In this document: piece by piece, positions 37,113 to 46,187 of the stretch
Layout: each line of letters starts with the position of its first letter
Position numbering within the stretch: the first letter of the stretch is position 1
Assembly: GCA_028869255.1 (NCBI GenBank)
Contig: CP110972.1
Location: 3,973,001 to 4,037,000, forward strand
Origin: Pseudomonas poae
Lineage (GTDB): Bacteria > Pseudomonadota > Gammaproteobacteria > Pseudomonadales > Pseudomonadaceae
Direction of reading: 5' to 3'
DNA length: 64,000 nucleotides
The notes under the pieces: model-generated
Database searches by the model: none
The model's input: the letters and a program-made list of their open reading frames with translations, nothing else
What the model was told of the DNA's origin: nothing
Program-made: the position numbers and the translations under genes

Positions 37113-37862
37113 TTACGTGGATAGATTCCTTTCTCTTCTCATCTGCGAAACCAGGGTAAATCTATCCTGAGGATGGGTGGTTTCCGACACCACCATCACC
37201 GCCCCCTCCTCGTCACGATACTGGCGAAGAATGTTCAAACCAGGCGAACCGGCTTCAGCATTAAGGCTCTTGGAAATCTCGGGCGACAACAGAACCGCAC
37301 GCACTTGCTGATCCACCACTTCGATATGCCGACCAAAGTGTCGCTCAATCAAAGCGGCAATCAGCTCGTCAGGATGCTGCTCGGCCAGCTCGATAACATC
37401 TGAATAAATGTCCTGGGCGTAAACGTCAGTCCAGCAGAGTGGCGCTCGCAGGTTCTCTTGATCAACACGGATGCTGGAAACGCAAAAGTAATGCTCGCCG
37501 GGCTCCAACCCCAATCGCTTGGCCAGCGCGATGTCAGCAACGAAGTGCTGCACGTTCTGAATGCTGCGCACTTGAGTTTCGGCCAGATGAACCAGATCGG
37601 ATACCGAGGCCAGCGACTGCGAATAGCCCTCCTTGGGTGTGGCGGACTCGACTCGCGTGCCCACCCGTTTGCGCCGTGACACCAGCCCCTGATTCTGCAA
37701 CTGAGTGATGGCGGCACGTACCGTATGTCGGCTCACGTCATACAACTCGCACAGCTCGAATTCTGTTGGCAGCAACGACCCGACCGGGAATCGTCCGCTG
37801 GAAATCCCCTCCATCAAGTCCTTTGCAACGACCGCATAGCGCGTCTGGTTCATACCTTTCAT
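37113..37862 (-). CDS. GntR/HutC-family transcriptional regulator
   Basis: This is a 249-residue regulator. A winged HTH of GntR type occupies residues 8-75 (FPVGSLLPTEFELCELYDVSRHTVRAAITQL). It is followed by a UTRA ligand-binding domain (YFCVSSIRVDQENLRAPLCWTDVY ... LRQYRDEEGAVMVVSETTHP). It is divergent from the lyase/DctA operon, with a perfect palindrome between them, so it probably represses that operon until its substrate is present. The start may be the ATG at 37862 or the one three codons later. Confidence 0.85.
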   Translation of the reverse strand: MKGMNQTRYAVVAKDLMEGISSGRFPVGSLLPTEFELCELYDVSRHTVRAAITQLQNQGLVSRRKRVGTRVESATPKEGYSQSLASVSDLVHLAETQVRSIQNVQHFVADIALAKRLGLEPGEHYFCVSSIRVDQENLRAPLCWTDVYAQDIYSDVIELAEQHPDELIAALIERHFGRHIEVVDQQVRAVLLSPEISKSLNAEAGSPGLNILRQYRDEEGAVMVVSETTHPQDRFTLVSQMRRERNLST

Positions 37863-37912
37863 CAGTCCCGAGCGTTTCCCGAGTTGACAGTGTATCAGTG
37901 AGCACGCAAGAA

Positions 37913-37928
37913 TTATGTACGTACATAT
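37913..37928. promoter_or_regulatory. Perfect palindrome, candidate GntR operator
   Basis: TATGTAC-GTACATA is a perfect 14-bp palindrome centred at 37920/37921, in the 107-base divergent region. It matches the GT-N-AC dyads typical of GntR-family sites. Binding here could control both directions. Confidence 0.6.
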
Positions 37929-37969
37929 TAAATATGTCCGATCAATAACAAACATATCAGGATTACCTC

Positions 37970-39325
37970 ATGTCCAGCACTGTCTTCGACTCCGCCCTCT
38001 TTCGCGACATGTTCGGCACCGCCGAGATGCGTGGTGTGTTTTCCGACAAAGCCCTGATCGAACGCTATATCGAAGTGGAAGTGGCGCTGGCCCGCGCCGA
38101 AGCCCGCTGTGGCGTAATCCCGATTGAGGCCGCCGAAGAAATCGCCGAACTCGCTACCTATGCCTCTCTCGATCTGGCGCTGATGCAGCACGAAACCGAA
38201 ATCGTCGGTTACCCGATCCTGCCGCTGGTTGAACAGCTGTCGAAAATTTGTGGTGAAGCCGGACGCTACGTTCACTGGGGGGCTACTACCCAGGACATCA
38301 TGGACACCGCTGTTGTGCTGCAAGTCCGTTCTGCGCTGGCTCTGGTCGAGCGCGATATCCAGGCGATACGTGGCCTGCTCGCCGATTTGGCCAAGCGCTA
38401 TCGCGACACCCCTATGGCGGGTCGTACTCACCTGCAACATGCCCTGCCAATCACCTTCGGCTACAAATGTGCGGTGTGGCTGAGCATGTTCGACCGTCAC
38501 GCCGAGCGCCTGGTGGAATTGCGCCCTCGGGTCGAGATCGGTCAGTTCGCCGGTGCGGCAGGCACCTTGGCGTCATTAGGCGACAAAGGCCTGAAAGTCC
38601 AGGAGGCCCTGATGGCTGAATTGGGTCTGGGCGTGCCACAAGCGACTTGGCACGTTGCACGGGACGGTCTGGCTGAAACCCTGAATTTCCTCGGCTTGGT
38701 CACTGGTTCCCTCGGCAAAGTCGCCTTGGATGTGATGATGATGATGACCAGCGAGCTGGGCGAAGTGTACGAACCCTTCGTCAAAGGTCGTGGCGCAAGC
38801 AGCACCATGCCGCAGAAGCGCAACCCGATTTCCTGCGAATTGATGTACGCCGCTGCCAAAGGCGTCCGCCAGCACGCCGGTCTGATGCTCGATGCAATGA
38901 TTCAGGACTTCGAGCGCTCTACCGGCCCTTGGCAGGCCGAATGGATCGCCATTCCTGAAGCCTTCGCTTTGAGCGCCGCCTCTCTTGGCCAAGCGAAATT
39001 CATGCTCGCCGGATTGGAAGTCCGCGAGGAGCGCATGCGCAAAAACCTCGACATGACGCAAGGCCTGATCGTGGCTGAGGCAGTGATGATGGGCCTGGCC
39101 CCAGCGCTCGGTCGCCAGGTGGCACACGACGTGGTTTATGCGGCCTGCCGTATGGCGAACGATGAAGGCACCAGTCTGCTCGACGCCTTACTCGCTCAGG
39201 GCGAAGCCACCGCGCAACTGGATATCGAGGAACTCAAGCGCCTGACCGACCCGTCTAACTATTTGGGCCTTGCTCCTCAAATGGTGGATATAGCGCTGTC
39301 TCGTGAGGGTGCTGTTAAGCGCTAA
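37970..39325 (+). CDS. Fumarase/aspartase-superfamily lyase (adenylosuccinate lyase / CMLE-like)
   Basis: This 451-residue enzyme has the three conserved regions of the superfamily: C1 at VHWGATTQDIMDT, C2 at AGRTHLQHALPITFG, and C3 with the signature GRGASSTMPQKRNPIS near residue 275. The C-terminal ADSL-type domain is present (MANDEGTSLLDALL). Such lyases release fumarate from a succinyl adduct; CMLE relatives open a lactone instead. The gene starts the operon with a dctA-like transporter 73 bases downstream, under the GntR regulator. That suggests a dicarboxylate or amino-dicarboxylate adduct as substrate rather than purine synthesis. The true substrate is open. Confidence 0.85.
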   Translation: MSSTVFDSALFRDMFGTAEMRGVFSDKALIERYIEVEVALARAEARCGVIPIEAAEEIAELATYASLDLALMQHETEIVGYPILPLVEQLSKICGEAGRYVHWGATTQDIMDTAVVLQVRSALALVERDIQAIRGLLADLAKRYRDTPMAGRTHLQHALPITFGYKCAVWLSMFDRHAERLVELRPRVEIGQFAGAAGTLASLGDKGLKVQEALMAELGLGVPQATWHVARDGLAETLNFLGLVTGSLGKVALDVMMMMTSELGEVYEPFVKGRGASSTMPQKRNPISCELMYAAAKGVRQHAGLMLDAMIQDFERSTGPWQAEWIAIPEAFALSAASLGQAKFMLAGLEVREERMRKNLDMTQGLIVAEAVMMGLAPALGRQVAHDVVYAACRMANDEGTSLLDALLAQGEATAQLDIEELKRLTDPSNYLGLAPQMVDIALSREGAVKR

Positions 39326-39398
39326 TTTCACGGGGCTCGTCCATAGCCGGCCCCCTTTCTGCATTTTGCTCGCCAATAAAAACAACGAGATCGCAGAC

Positions 39399-40700
39399 AT
39401 GACCACTATCAACAAAAAGCCGTTCTACAAAGACCTGACCTTCCAGGTCATCGCTGCCATGGTGCTGGGTATTGCCTTCGGCTTCCTTGCTCCGGAACTG
39501 GCTGCCAAGTTCAAGATTCTCGGTGATATCTTCCTCAAGCTGATCAAGACTGCCGTTGCCCCCTTGGTGTTTTTCACCGTTGTTCATGGCATCGCCTCGG
39601 CAGGCGATATCAAGCGGGTTGGCAAGGTCGGCTTGCGCGCATTGATCTACTTCGAAATCGTATCCACCATCGCTCTGGCCATCGGCCTGTTGTGGGGCAA
39701 TCTGCTGAATATCGGCTCGGGCATGCACGATGCTCATCCGAGCAGTGCTGCTGCGGCAGCTGCCAGCGCGGCAGTCGCGAAGGGTCACGCCCCGGCCTCG
39801 ACGATGGACTTCATCTACGGGATTTTCCCGGACAACTTCGTCGGCGCGTTCGCCGGTGGCCAATTGTTGCAAGTGCTGGTGATCTCGGTGCTGTTCGGCT
39901 TTGCCCTACTCGCTCTGAAACCCGAACGGCGCAGTGTCATCGAGGATGGCTTGAGCCGAGTTTCGGAATGCTTCTTCGAATTCATCAACCTGATCATGAA
40001 GTTCGCCCCGCTCGGCGCCTTCGGGTCGGTAGCCTATGCCGTTGGTAGCAATGGCACCGCCGTGTTGATGTCATTGGCAAATCTGGTGCTGATGTTCTAC
40101 GTCTGCATCGCGTTCTTCATCTTCGTGGTGCTGGGCGCGGTCTGCCGTATTTCAGGCTTCAGCCTCTGGCGATTCCTCAAGTACATCAAGGATGAGATCT
40201 TCATCGTGCTGGGCACCGCGTCCTCGGAAAGCGCCCTGCCACGCCTGCTGCAGAAACTGGAGAAATTCGGTTGCTCGAAGCAGAGCGTAGGTCTGGTACT
40301 GCCAACCGGTTATGCTTTCAACCTGGATGGCACTTCCATCTACATGTCGCTCTGCGTGCTGTTCATCGCCAATGCCTACGGCGTACCGATGAGCTGGGAG
40401 CAACAACTCGGCACCATCGCCATCATGCTGGTGACCTCCAAAGGTGCGGCAGCGGTTTCCGGTGGCAGCTTCGTGGTGTTCGCCGCCACCGTGACAGCGA
40501 TTGGCGTGCTGCCTGTGGAAGGCTTGGCGCTGCTGTTCGGGGTATACCGCTTCATGTCCATGGCCATCGCCACCTGCAACACCATCGGCAATAGCGTAGC
40601 GACCGTGGTGGTATCGAAGTGGTCGGGGGAGTTTACCGAACAGACTGCGAAGGCCGAATACAGCCGAGTATTTGGGCGGAATCCGGAGGCGGCACTCTAA
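39399..40700 (+). CDS. dctA: C4-dicarboxylate/H+ symporter (DctA family)
   Basis: This is a 433-residue DAACS-family carrier. It begins FYKDLTFQVIAAMVLGIAFG and has LIKTAVAPLVFFTVVHGIAS. The later half carries the re-entrant-loop motif (GTASSESALPRLLQKLEKFG), the substrate motif TGYAFNLDGTSIYMS and TSKGAAAVSGGSFVVFAATV. It takes up fumarate, malate, succinate or aspartate. I chose the ATG at 39399; the upstream 32 codons are non-coding. It is co-transcribed with the lyase. The loop after span 3 is rich in alanine (SSAAAAAASAAVAKG), which is unusual. Confidence 0.9.
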   Translation: MTTINKKPFYKDLTFQVIAAMVLGIAFGFLAPELAAKFKILGDIFLKLIKTAVAPLVFFTVVHGIASAGDIKRVGKVGLRALIYFEIVSTIALAIGLLWGNLLNIGSGMHDAHPSSAAAAAASAAVAKGHAPASTMDFIYGIFPDNFVGAFAGGQLLQVLVISVLFGFALLALKPERRSVIEDGLSRVSECFFEFINLIMKFAPLGAFGSVAYAVGSNGTAVLMSLANLVLMFYVCIAFFIFVVLGAVCRISGFSLWRFLKYIKDEIFIVLGTASSESALPRLLQKLEKFGCSKQSVGLVLPTGYAFNLDGTSIYMSLCVLFIANAYGVPMSWEQQLGTIAIMLVTSKGAAAVSGGSFVVFAATVTAIGVLPVEGLALLFGVYRFMSMAIATCNTIGNSVATVVVSKWSGEFTEQTAKAEYSRVFGRNPEAAL

Positions 40701-40763
40701 CAAATTTAACGTGGTAATTGGAAATTCCAAACACGCTCAGACTGACTGTAAATCGATAACAAA

Positions 40764-40785
40764 AAAAGGCCCTGATGGGCCTTTT
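40764..40785. terminator. Bidirectional terminator between dctA and mvaT-like gene
   Basis: AAAAGGCCC / GGGCCTTTT has a TGAT loop and a run of seven A on the left and TTTTCTT on the right. It serves both converging genes. Confidence 0.9.
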
Positions 40786-40803
40786 CTTGTACTCAAACCA
40801 AAA

Positions 40804-41169
40804 TCACTTGGTCAGCCAAGACTCTACAGTCGCTGAGCCGTGTTCACCTTTCCACTCTTTCAAACCTTTGTGATTGCCGCCTTTCGTTTCGATAATCTCG
40901 CCGGTGTGCGGGTTCTTGTAGACTTTCACTTGGCGGGCCTTGCGCGTGCCCGCTTTCGGCGCGGCGACAGGAGCGCGTCGACCCGCTTGCGGATCAAGCA
41001 GGTTGATCACGTCCTTAAGGCTGTAGCCATATTTTGCGAGCAAATCGCGCAGCTTCGTTTCGAATTCAATTTCTTTCTTGAGGCCAGCATCACCCTTAAG
41101 GGCTTCGAGAGCTTGGAGCTGTTCGGCGAGGTGTTTTTCGAGCTGGCGAAATTCTGCGAGTTTGGACAT
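40804..41169 (-). CDS. mvaT: MvaT/MvaU-family H-NS-like nucleoid protein
   Basis: This 121-residue xenogeneic silencer has two parts. Residues 1-60 form the N-terminal coiled-coil oligomerisation domain (EFRQLEKHLAEQLQALEALKG). After a basic linker (GTRKARQVKVYKNP), the C-terminal DNA-binding domain ends GGNHKGLKEWKGEHGSATVESWLTK. The family, specific to Pseudomonas and relatives, binds AT-rich, often horizontally acquired DNA. Its location at the border of the defence region and the stump at 36989 make it notable. Whether it is the main chromosomal MvaT or an accessory paralogue cannot be told here. Confidence 0.9.
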   Translation of the reverse strand: MSKLAEFRQLEKHLAEQLQALEALKGDAGLKKEIEFETKLRDLLAKYGYSLKDVINLLDPQAGRRAPVAAPKAGTRKARQVKVYKNPHTGEIIETKGGNHKGLKEWKGEHGSATVESWLTK

Positions 41170-41255
41170 GTTAAATCCCTATGTGGTAAGTCTCTCAACA
41201 ATACACCAAAAAGTGCGCTTCTCATTTACGTACAGTGCCCTGCCTAAAGCTGCGG

Positions 41256-43133
41256 TCAAGCTGATAGCCTCATAAGATTCACTAGGAAGACTTTACCTCG
41301 AACAGCCTGGGGACATATAGATACGGCGTTACCGGGTTTATCTTTGATGTGCGTATGGCGACCTATTGCAATATATCCAGGCTGGTGGACACCATGATCG
41401 ATCACGCCATCTGACGCGTACATGTATGAACGATTGAGCTCCTGATGAATAAGCTCAAGCCTTGTCTTGAGCTCAGGCCAATAATTCCCAGCGCCGAAAG
41501 AGATAAAAGAACCACTACCTAATGAAGAGGATAGCTCGACCTTATTGTCTTCTAGGAGACTCCAAAGCACAGCACCTCGATGGAATGGGTGAGCAATAAA
41601 TGCAATAGGGGCAATTAGAGGATACGGGCCTATCACGACGCGTCCTTGCTCATCTGTACGGTCACTGAACGGGGCACCGTCGCTGTTGACTAGGCAAACA
41701 TGAGCGCCAGCCAATGGCAACCCTTCACTATCAATGATGTTGAAAGCGTAACTCTGTGTTTGGGGAATGGAAGTGAGCTGGGCCAATGACATTGTGAATG
41801 CCTGCTCCAATCCTGACTGGAGCGCAGCAATAGCACTCAATTGAAGCCGTTCAATTGCCAGTGGCTCCTCACTCCCGGCCTCCAAAAATTGTTCCTCCTC
41901 ATTCCACAGCAGCAATTGGGCTGCCGGTGCTCCTTTCCACTCGAGCAGGGTACGTCCGGTGACCTTTAGGTTCGGAGGTTGGAGATCATCAACACCAATC
42001 CGCAGTACGAGGCCGCAGTGAGTGATACCAGGAATGCTGCCTCGAATCGTCAGAGAATGATCATTATTGTTCCATGCTTGGGTAACGGTATGAAGCTTTG
42101 CGTCCTTCAGCCCAGTCACCACATCTTCCGTGAAGGTAGACAGTGACTCTTTGACTCTTTGTGCGGCACTCGCTAGCTGCGCGTGTCTCTGGGTCTCTCT
42201 GCTCGCCTCTAAGTCCATAGACCTAAGATTTCGGTCAATCTGAGCATTGAACTTGCTGGTATCAAATTTGATTGCCAAATCTTGCTCCTTACTAGGGCTC
42301 AACCAAGCGTCCAACTCGGCGCGCACTTGGCTCATGGTTGGCCGATTCTCTGGCGTAAAGGCTGTCGCACTAGCAATCAGCATATCTAATGGGGCTGTGT
42401 TTTCGGCGGCAGGTAGATAAGTGCCAATTTGAAAAGCCTCATGATTTAAATCGTAAGCGCCTGGCAAAGCAAATCGCTGTCCGGTAGCAAGCACCCAAAT
42501 AGTTTTCGCGATCGAAAAAACATCGGCAGGCTTGCCATCGGCTTCTATTGCGGTATTGAGCATCTCAGGAGCACTGTAGAACAGAGGGCCTATTCTCTCA
42601 TTTGGCTCGGTTATGCCTGTCTTGCCTTCAAAACTAACAAGCCCAAAGTCACCCACCGTCCATTGACCTTGGTAGTAGAAGAGATTCTCGGGTTTGATAT
42701 CACGATGGGAAAACCCGCGCTCATGCATAGTTTCAAGCACCATTGAGATTTCGTGAAATGCTTGAACGACGTCTCTGAGTGACGGTGATTTGCCAAGTTG
42801 CTTGGCAAGTGGGATAGCGAGTCCCATCACCACCCAAGGTTGTTGATCGGGCTTAGGGGCGGTATCGGCCTCAAAAACTGGTATAACACCCGGAATATCG
42901 GCACATCTTTTGAGCGCATCCACTTCGTCATGAAAACGGTCGACCCGTTTCTGTGTGCCTCGCGACTTGAGTTTTTTCGGGTTGATTTTGAGCAGTTTAA
43001 GCGCGCCAACCTTTCCATCTTTTTCTGCACGGAAGACGTCACCGTTTCCTCCGCTGCCAAGGGACTTTCGAGAGTCGTAAGTCCATCCATTCACCACTAT
43101 TAAGGTGGTACCCCCAGACTTCTTGCCAACCAT
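41256..43133 (-). CDS. Hanks-type serine/threonine kinase with C-terminal extension
   Basis: This is a 625-residue protein. Residues 20-275 are a complete kinase domain: glycine loop GSGGNGDVF (26-34), Lys46 in ALKLLK, HRDIKPEN (143-150), DFG (162-164), APE-like SAPEM. Residues 290-345 form a charged coiled coil (SKFNAQIDRNLRSMDLEASRETQ). The C-terminal third is beta-rich (PLAGAHVCLVNSDGAPFSDRTDEQGRVVIGPYP resembles a carboxypeptidase-regulatory-like sandwich). There is no membrane span. I chose the ATG at 43133 with GAGG six bases upstream. It lies 71 bases after the nuclease-STAND gene, on the same strand, so the two probably form one operon. A defence role is inferred from context. Confidence 0.8.
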   Translation of the reverse strand: MVGKKSGGTTLIVVNGWTYDSRKSLGSGGNGDVFRAEKDGKVGALKLLKINPKKLKSRGTQKRVDRFHDEVDALKRCADIPGVIPVFEADTAPKPDQQPWVVMGLAIPLAKQLGKSPSLRDVVQAFHEISMVLETMHERGFSHRDIKPENLFYYQGQWTVGDFGLVSFEGKTGITEPNERIGPLFYSAPEMLNTAIEADGKPADVFSIAKTIWVLATGQRFALPGAYDLNHEAFQIGTYLPAAENTAPLDMLIASATAFTPENRPTMSQVRAELDAWLSPSKEQDLAIKFDTSKFNAQIDRNLRSMDLEASRETQRHAQLASAAQRVKESLSTFTEDVVTGLKDAKLHTVTQAWNNNDHSLTIRGSIPGITHCGLVLRIGVDDLQPPNLKVTGRTLLEWKGAPAAQLLLWNEEEQFLEAGSEEPLAIERLQLSAIAALQSGLEQAFTMSLAQLTSIPQTQSYAFNIIDSEGLPLAGAHVCLVNSDGAPFSDRTDEQGRVVIGPYPLIAPIAFIAHPFHRGAVLWSLLEDNKVELSSSLGSGSFISFGAGNYWPELKTRLELIHQELNRSYMYASDGVIDHGVHQPGYIAIGRHTHIKDKPGNAVSICPQAVRGKVFLVNLMRLSA

Positions 43134-43204
43134 TTCCATCCTCAAAATTCATTGGGTCTTTGGCTGCAAACCCGCCTAACGCAGTCTTAGCCCGCCTCAG
43201 CACA

Positions 43205-46003
43205 TCAAGTGCCATGGCACTTTTTATATTTCAGTCCAGAACCGCAGGGGCAACGTTCATTGCGACCCACGTTCCCTATCGAAGCTCTAACCGCTGCCCG
43301 GTCGGCTTCATCGATGATATGGGCTATGAAGGCAGTCTGATGCTCGACCTCCGCTCTTTGACTTTCGCTAACCCCATCCAAATACGGCCTCAACCGCTGG
43401 ATCTCAGCAACGGCACCTCTATGATCGCCAGCGTGCGCGAGGATCACGGCATACTGACTTCTGCACTGAACCATTCTCGTAACAAGTTTCGCCTTCGAGA
43501 CCATAGGCAGAACATGCTGCTCCATGACCTCTCGCGCACCCTCGTAGTCTTTCAATCCGACAAACTCATCGGCTAAGTCTTGGCCGACCCTCACAATTGA
43601 GTCATAGGCACCAATCATTCCATAGAACTTCATGGAGTGAATTCGAGCGAAAGGAGTGTGGAGTCCTTGGGCCTCTCTCGTTATAGCGTACAACTCCAAG
43701 GCGTCAGCAATATGTTTCAGATCCTCATGAACATCTGGAGGCCGCTTGATGATCGTCCAAAGTACATCGGAATTTTTACCAATTACGTCCTTTGGACTGA
43801 GTCCAAGCAAATCGTAATATTCATCAATTACTTTTCGGCATAGATTTTCGGATTGCTTATGACGCTTCAGCTTCCAGAGCCCAATTGCATGGTTGTACTC
43901 AAAGACCCTTCTATTTTTGGCATCAGGTATTTTGGGAGTGGCATACTCGATTGCTCGCCTTACCTCTTCCTCATTCCCCTGCTCCGAGGCAAAAATAACT
44001 TTTTTCATTGCCCAAGCTATCTGCTCGCGGTATTCGAACTCATGCTCGACAAGAAGCGCCTCCATTTGGGCCAGACGATTCGGCACCCCATCAAATCGAC
44101 CTGATCGCATGTGAGAGAAGACTACTCCGTCAAGAGCCCAGAAAGCCTGATGAGGGTTCAAACTTCCTGAATCCACCGCCTGCTCAAGCCTGGAAAGAAT
44201 ATCTACCGCTATACCCATCTCATAGAACACCTCCTCTCCGGACAGTCCAATGAGGGTCATAACGTCATCAAGCTTGATGAACACTTGGGTCAGAAGTGAA
44301 AACCTGGAGGTATCCCGATCCTTCTCCAGTCCCGCGACCAAAATCTCTTTCAAGGTCAGTAGAGCCGTATTTACCAGGGATGCCCCCATGAGCTCTAGGT
44401 GTCGGAGGCCTATCGCCCGGACAGAATCATGGACTTTGAGACTTTTGGCGCCAAAGACCTCAACCGTACCCGTGGCCTGGATCTTTTTGATCACAACAGC
44501 TGCACCAATCTTCGTTAGGTCAAGGGTGGCTGTCAGCAGGCGAATAACCTCTTCCTGCGTAAGCCCCACGTCGGCAAGACTGATGACAGCCAATGCATTT
44601 TTAGTAACCTCGTCATAGCCTTCAAAGACACGCGTGAGGATGACCTCCTGCGCTGTCTCCACAACGTTGAGTTGCTGTTCAAGATCAGCACACAGCGCAT
44701 CAATACTCCCTCCGTATTCGGAGACAGCAATTTTTGCTGCGCTATCTACATACAGAGGTAGCCCACCCGAGTAAGCCCGCAGCCGATCAAGTGCTTGTGG
44801 ACTACCGGCGCCCCCCGCATCACTGACCGCACGAGCCACGGTATCGAGATCCCAGCCGAGCAGATTCTCTCTATTCAGCCCCATGACTGCTTCGAGCTCA
44901 CGGACATTTTCATGAGGCTGACACAAGAGAACAAAACGAACGTGCCGAGTCGCGCTCAACAGGTCACGCAAGTTGGCGACAGGGACACGATGAGCATTGT
45001 CTACCACAACGACTAGGCCCATCCCATCCTGTTCGAGGAAACGGTCGAAGACTCGCATTGCTTCGTAGCCGCTAGCCCCCGGCATGAGTATCTGCCTTAC
45101 CTTGTCCGGATCACCCTTCGCGTATTTCGAGACCAGCTCACGCACAATAGAGCCTGCGATGGAAGGGCCAGGAAGATCGCCAACATCGTAATAGGCGCAC
45201 CGCTCAACACTATGCAAGGCCGCATGCGAGGCCCAGGTAGTTTTACCCGCACCAGACAATCCGCAAATTATCCGAACCCGCTCCTGAGAATCGAGAGAGG
45301 GCTCGTCCTGCTGAGGCCTATAAGATTGGGGAGGCGAAGGAAAATCCTGAAGTTGAACAATTACTTGTTCGAACAGATCAGACAGCTCCGAGCTGAGGAA
45401 CGCATGCCTCGAGTTTCCGTTCCCGGCAGCCGAGGCAAGCATCACCAATCCTGCCATTTTCCACGTCAACGAGGCTGGTGATAACAGGGAAAAGTGAAGC
45501 TTCTCGGCTTGTGCCATACACCACTGCGCAGCCTCCGAAACGTCTTTCCAAGCGGGAGGAAGCCACTCTGGTCGATTGAGTTTAGCTTCCGGGTAGACGT
45601 ACAGCAGATCAGCAGGCACGCTACCCTTATCCACCTCCGACTGAAGCGTCTCCCCAAGCGCCTGATTCGCGACGATGACAAATTGAGCCGCCCCGGTGCG
45701 TCGGTTCGAGATATGTTCCTGCCTGATGAGGTCGAATCGCTCCAGAGCGCCTGAGACGTCGCCAGGCATGATCCCGCGCGAGCGCGTTTTCACCTGCACA
45801 TACACTCGCCCGGAATCTAAGCTGAGCTCGACGTCCTCATCCAATTCGACCAGCACCTCACGCACCCCGGAAGCCTGTGCCAGAAAAAGGCAACCTACGG
45901 CGTACAAGTGTTGGTACAGAAATCCTTTATGAACGGCTTCAATCCGCTTCAACTGAGCAGGGTCGAGGACGACGTCTGGATGTGCGTGATCATTGGACTG
46001 CAT
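43205..46003 (-). CDS. Nuclease-STAND NTPase-SEC-C protein (Avs/Cap4-like effector architecture)
   Basis: This is a 932-residue multidomain protein. Residues 18-120 resemble the Cap4/DUF4297 PD-(D/E)xK nuclease domain (GFLYQHLYAVGCLFL, acidic residues 53-57, VQVKT at 69-73). Residues 240-340 hold a STAND-type P-loop: Walker A GLSGAGKTT (247-255) and Walker B VVVVDNAH (331-337). A winged-helix-like part follows, then a long helical-repeat region (about 520-900) of TPR type, likely to sense a trigger. The last 20 residues are a SEC-C zinc motif (RNERCPCGSGLKYKKCHG). The plan of nuclease, STAND and repeats matches antiviral STAND proteins. The SEC-C tail is unusual. The gene ends 71 bases before the kinase gene. 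Confidence 0.75.
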   Translation of the reverse strand: MQSNDHAHPDVVLDPAQLKRIEAVHKGFLYQHLYAVGCLFLAQASGVREVLVELDEDVELSLDSGRVYVQVKTRSRGIMPGDVSGALERFDLIRQEHISNRRTGAAQFVIVANQALGETLQSEVDKGSVPADLLYVYPEAKLNRPEWLPPAWKDVSEAAQWCMAQAEKLHFSLLSPASLTWKMAGLVMLASAAGNGNSRHAFLSSELSDLFEQVIVQLQDFPSPPQSYRPQQDEPSLDSQERVRIICGLSGAGKTTWASHAALHSVERCAYYDVGDLPGPSIAGSIVRELVSKYAKGDPDKVRQILMPGASGYEAMRVFDRFLEQDGMGLVVVVDNAHRVPVANLRDLLSATRHVRFVLLCQPHENVRELEAVMGLNRENLLGWDLDTVARAVSDAGGAGSPQALDRLRAYSGGLPLYVDSAAKIAVSEYGGSIDALCADLEQQLNVVETAQEVILTRVFEGYDEVTKNALAVISLADVGLTQEEVIRLLTATLDLTKIGAAVVIKKIQATGTVEVFGAKSLKVHDSVRAIGLRHLELMGASLVNTALLTLKEILVAGLEKDRDTSRFSLLTQVFIKLDDVMTLIGLSGEEVFYEMGIAVDILSRLEQAVDSGSLNPHQAFWALDGVVFSHMRSGRFDGVPNRLAQMEALLVEHEFEYREQIAWAMKKVIFASEQGNEEEVRRAIEYATPKIPDAKNRRVFEYNHAIGLWKLKRHKQSENLCRKVIDEYYDLLGLSPKDVIGKNSDVLWTIIKRPPDVHEDLKHIADALELYAITREAQGLHTPFARIHSMKFYGMIGAYDSIVRVGQDLADEFVGLKDYEGAREVMEQHVLPMVSKAKLVTRMVQCRSQYAVILAHAGDHRGAVAEIQRLRPYLDGVSESQRAEVEHQTAFIAHIIDEADRAAVRASIGNVGRNERCPCGSGLKYKKCHGT

Positions 46004-46187
46004 TTTTCTATCTCACTTTAGATGCTGCAGATAATGCCGAAAATTCCCAATGCCCAATGCCCTTGGGCTTTCACGATGGTAGCAAGAGTCCAGATTCACA
46101 CCACTGCTCTGCCACAACGCGTCTATCCCGAGGAGTATGGCGCGCATCAACAGCTCAGCAGACGCGTCGCGATGGCGCCATTGATCG

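Noticed and set aside
37928..40730. Several minus-strand open frames of 100-190 codons across the lyase and dctA genes
   Set aside because: They mirror the coding strand of well-supported genes and carry no domain pattern or start signal.
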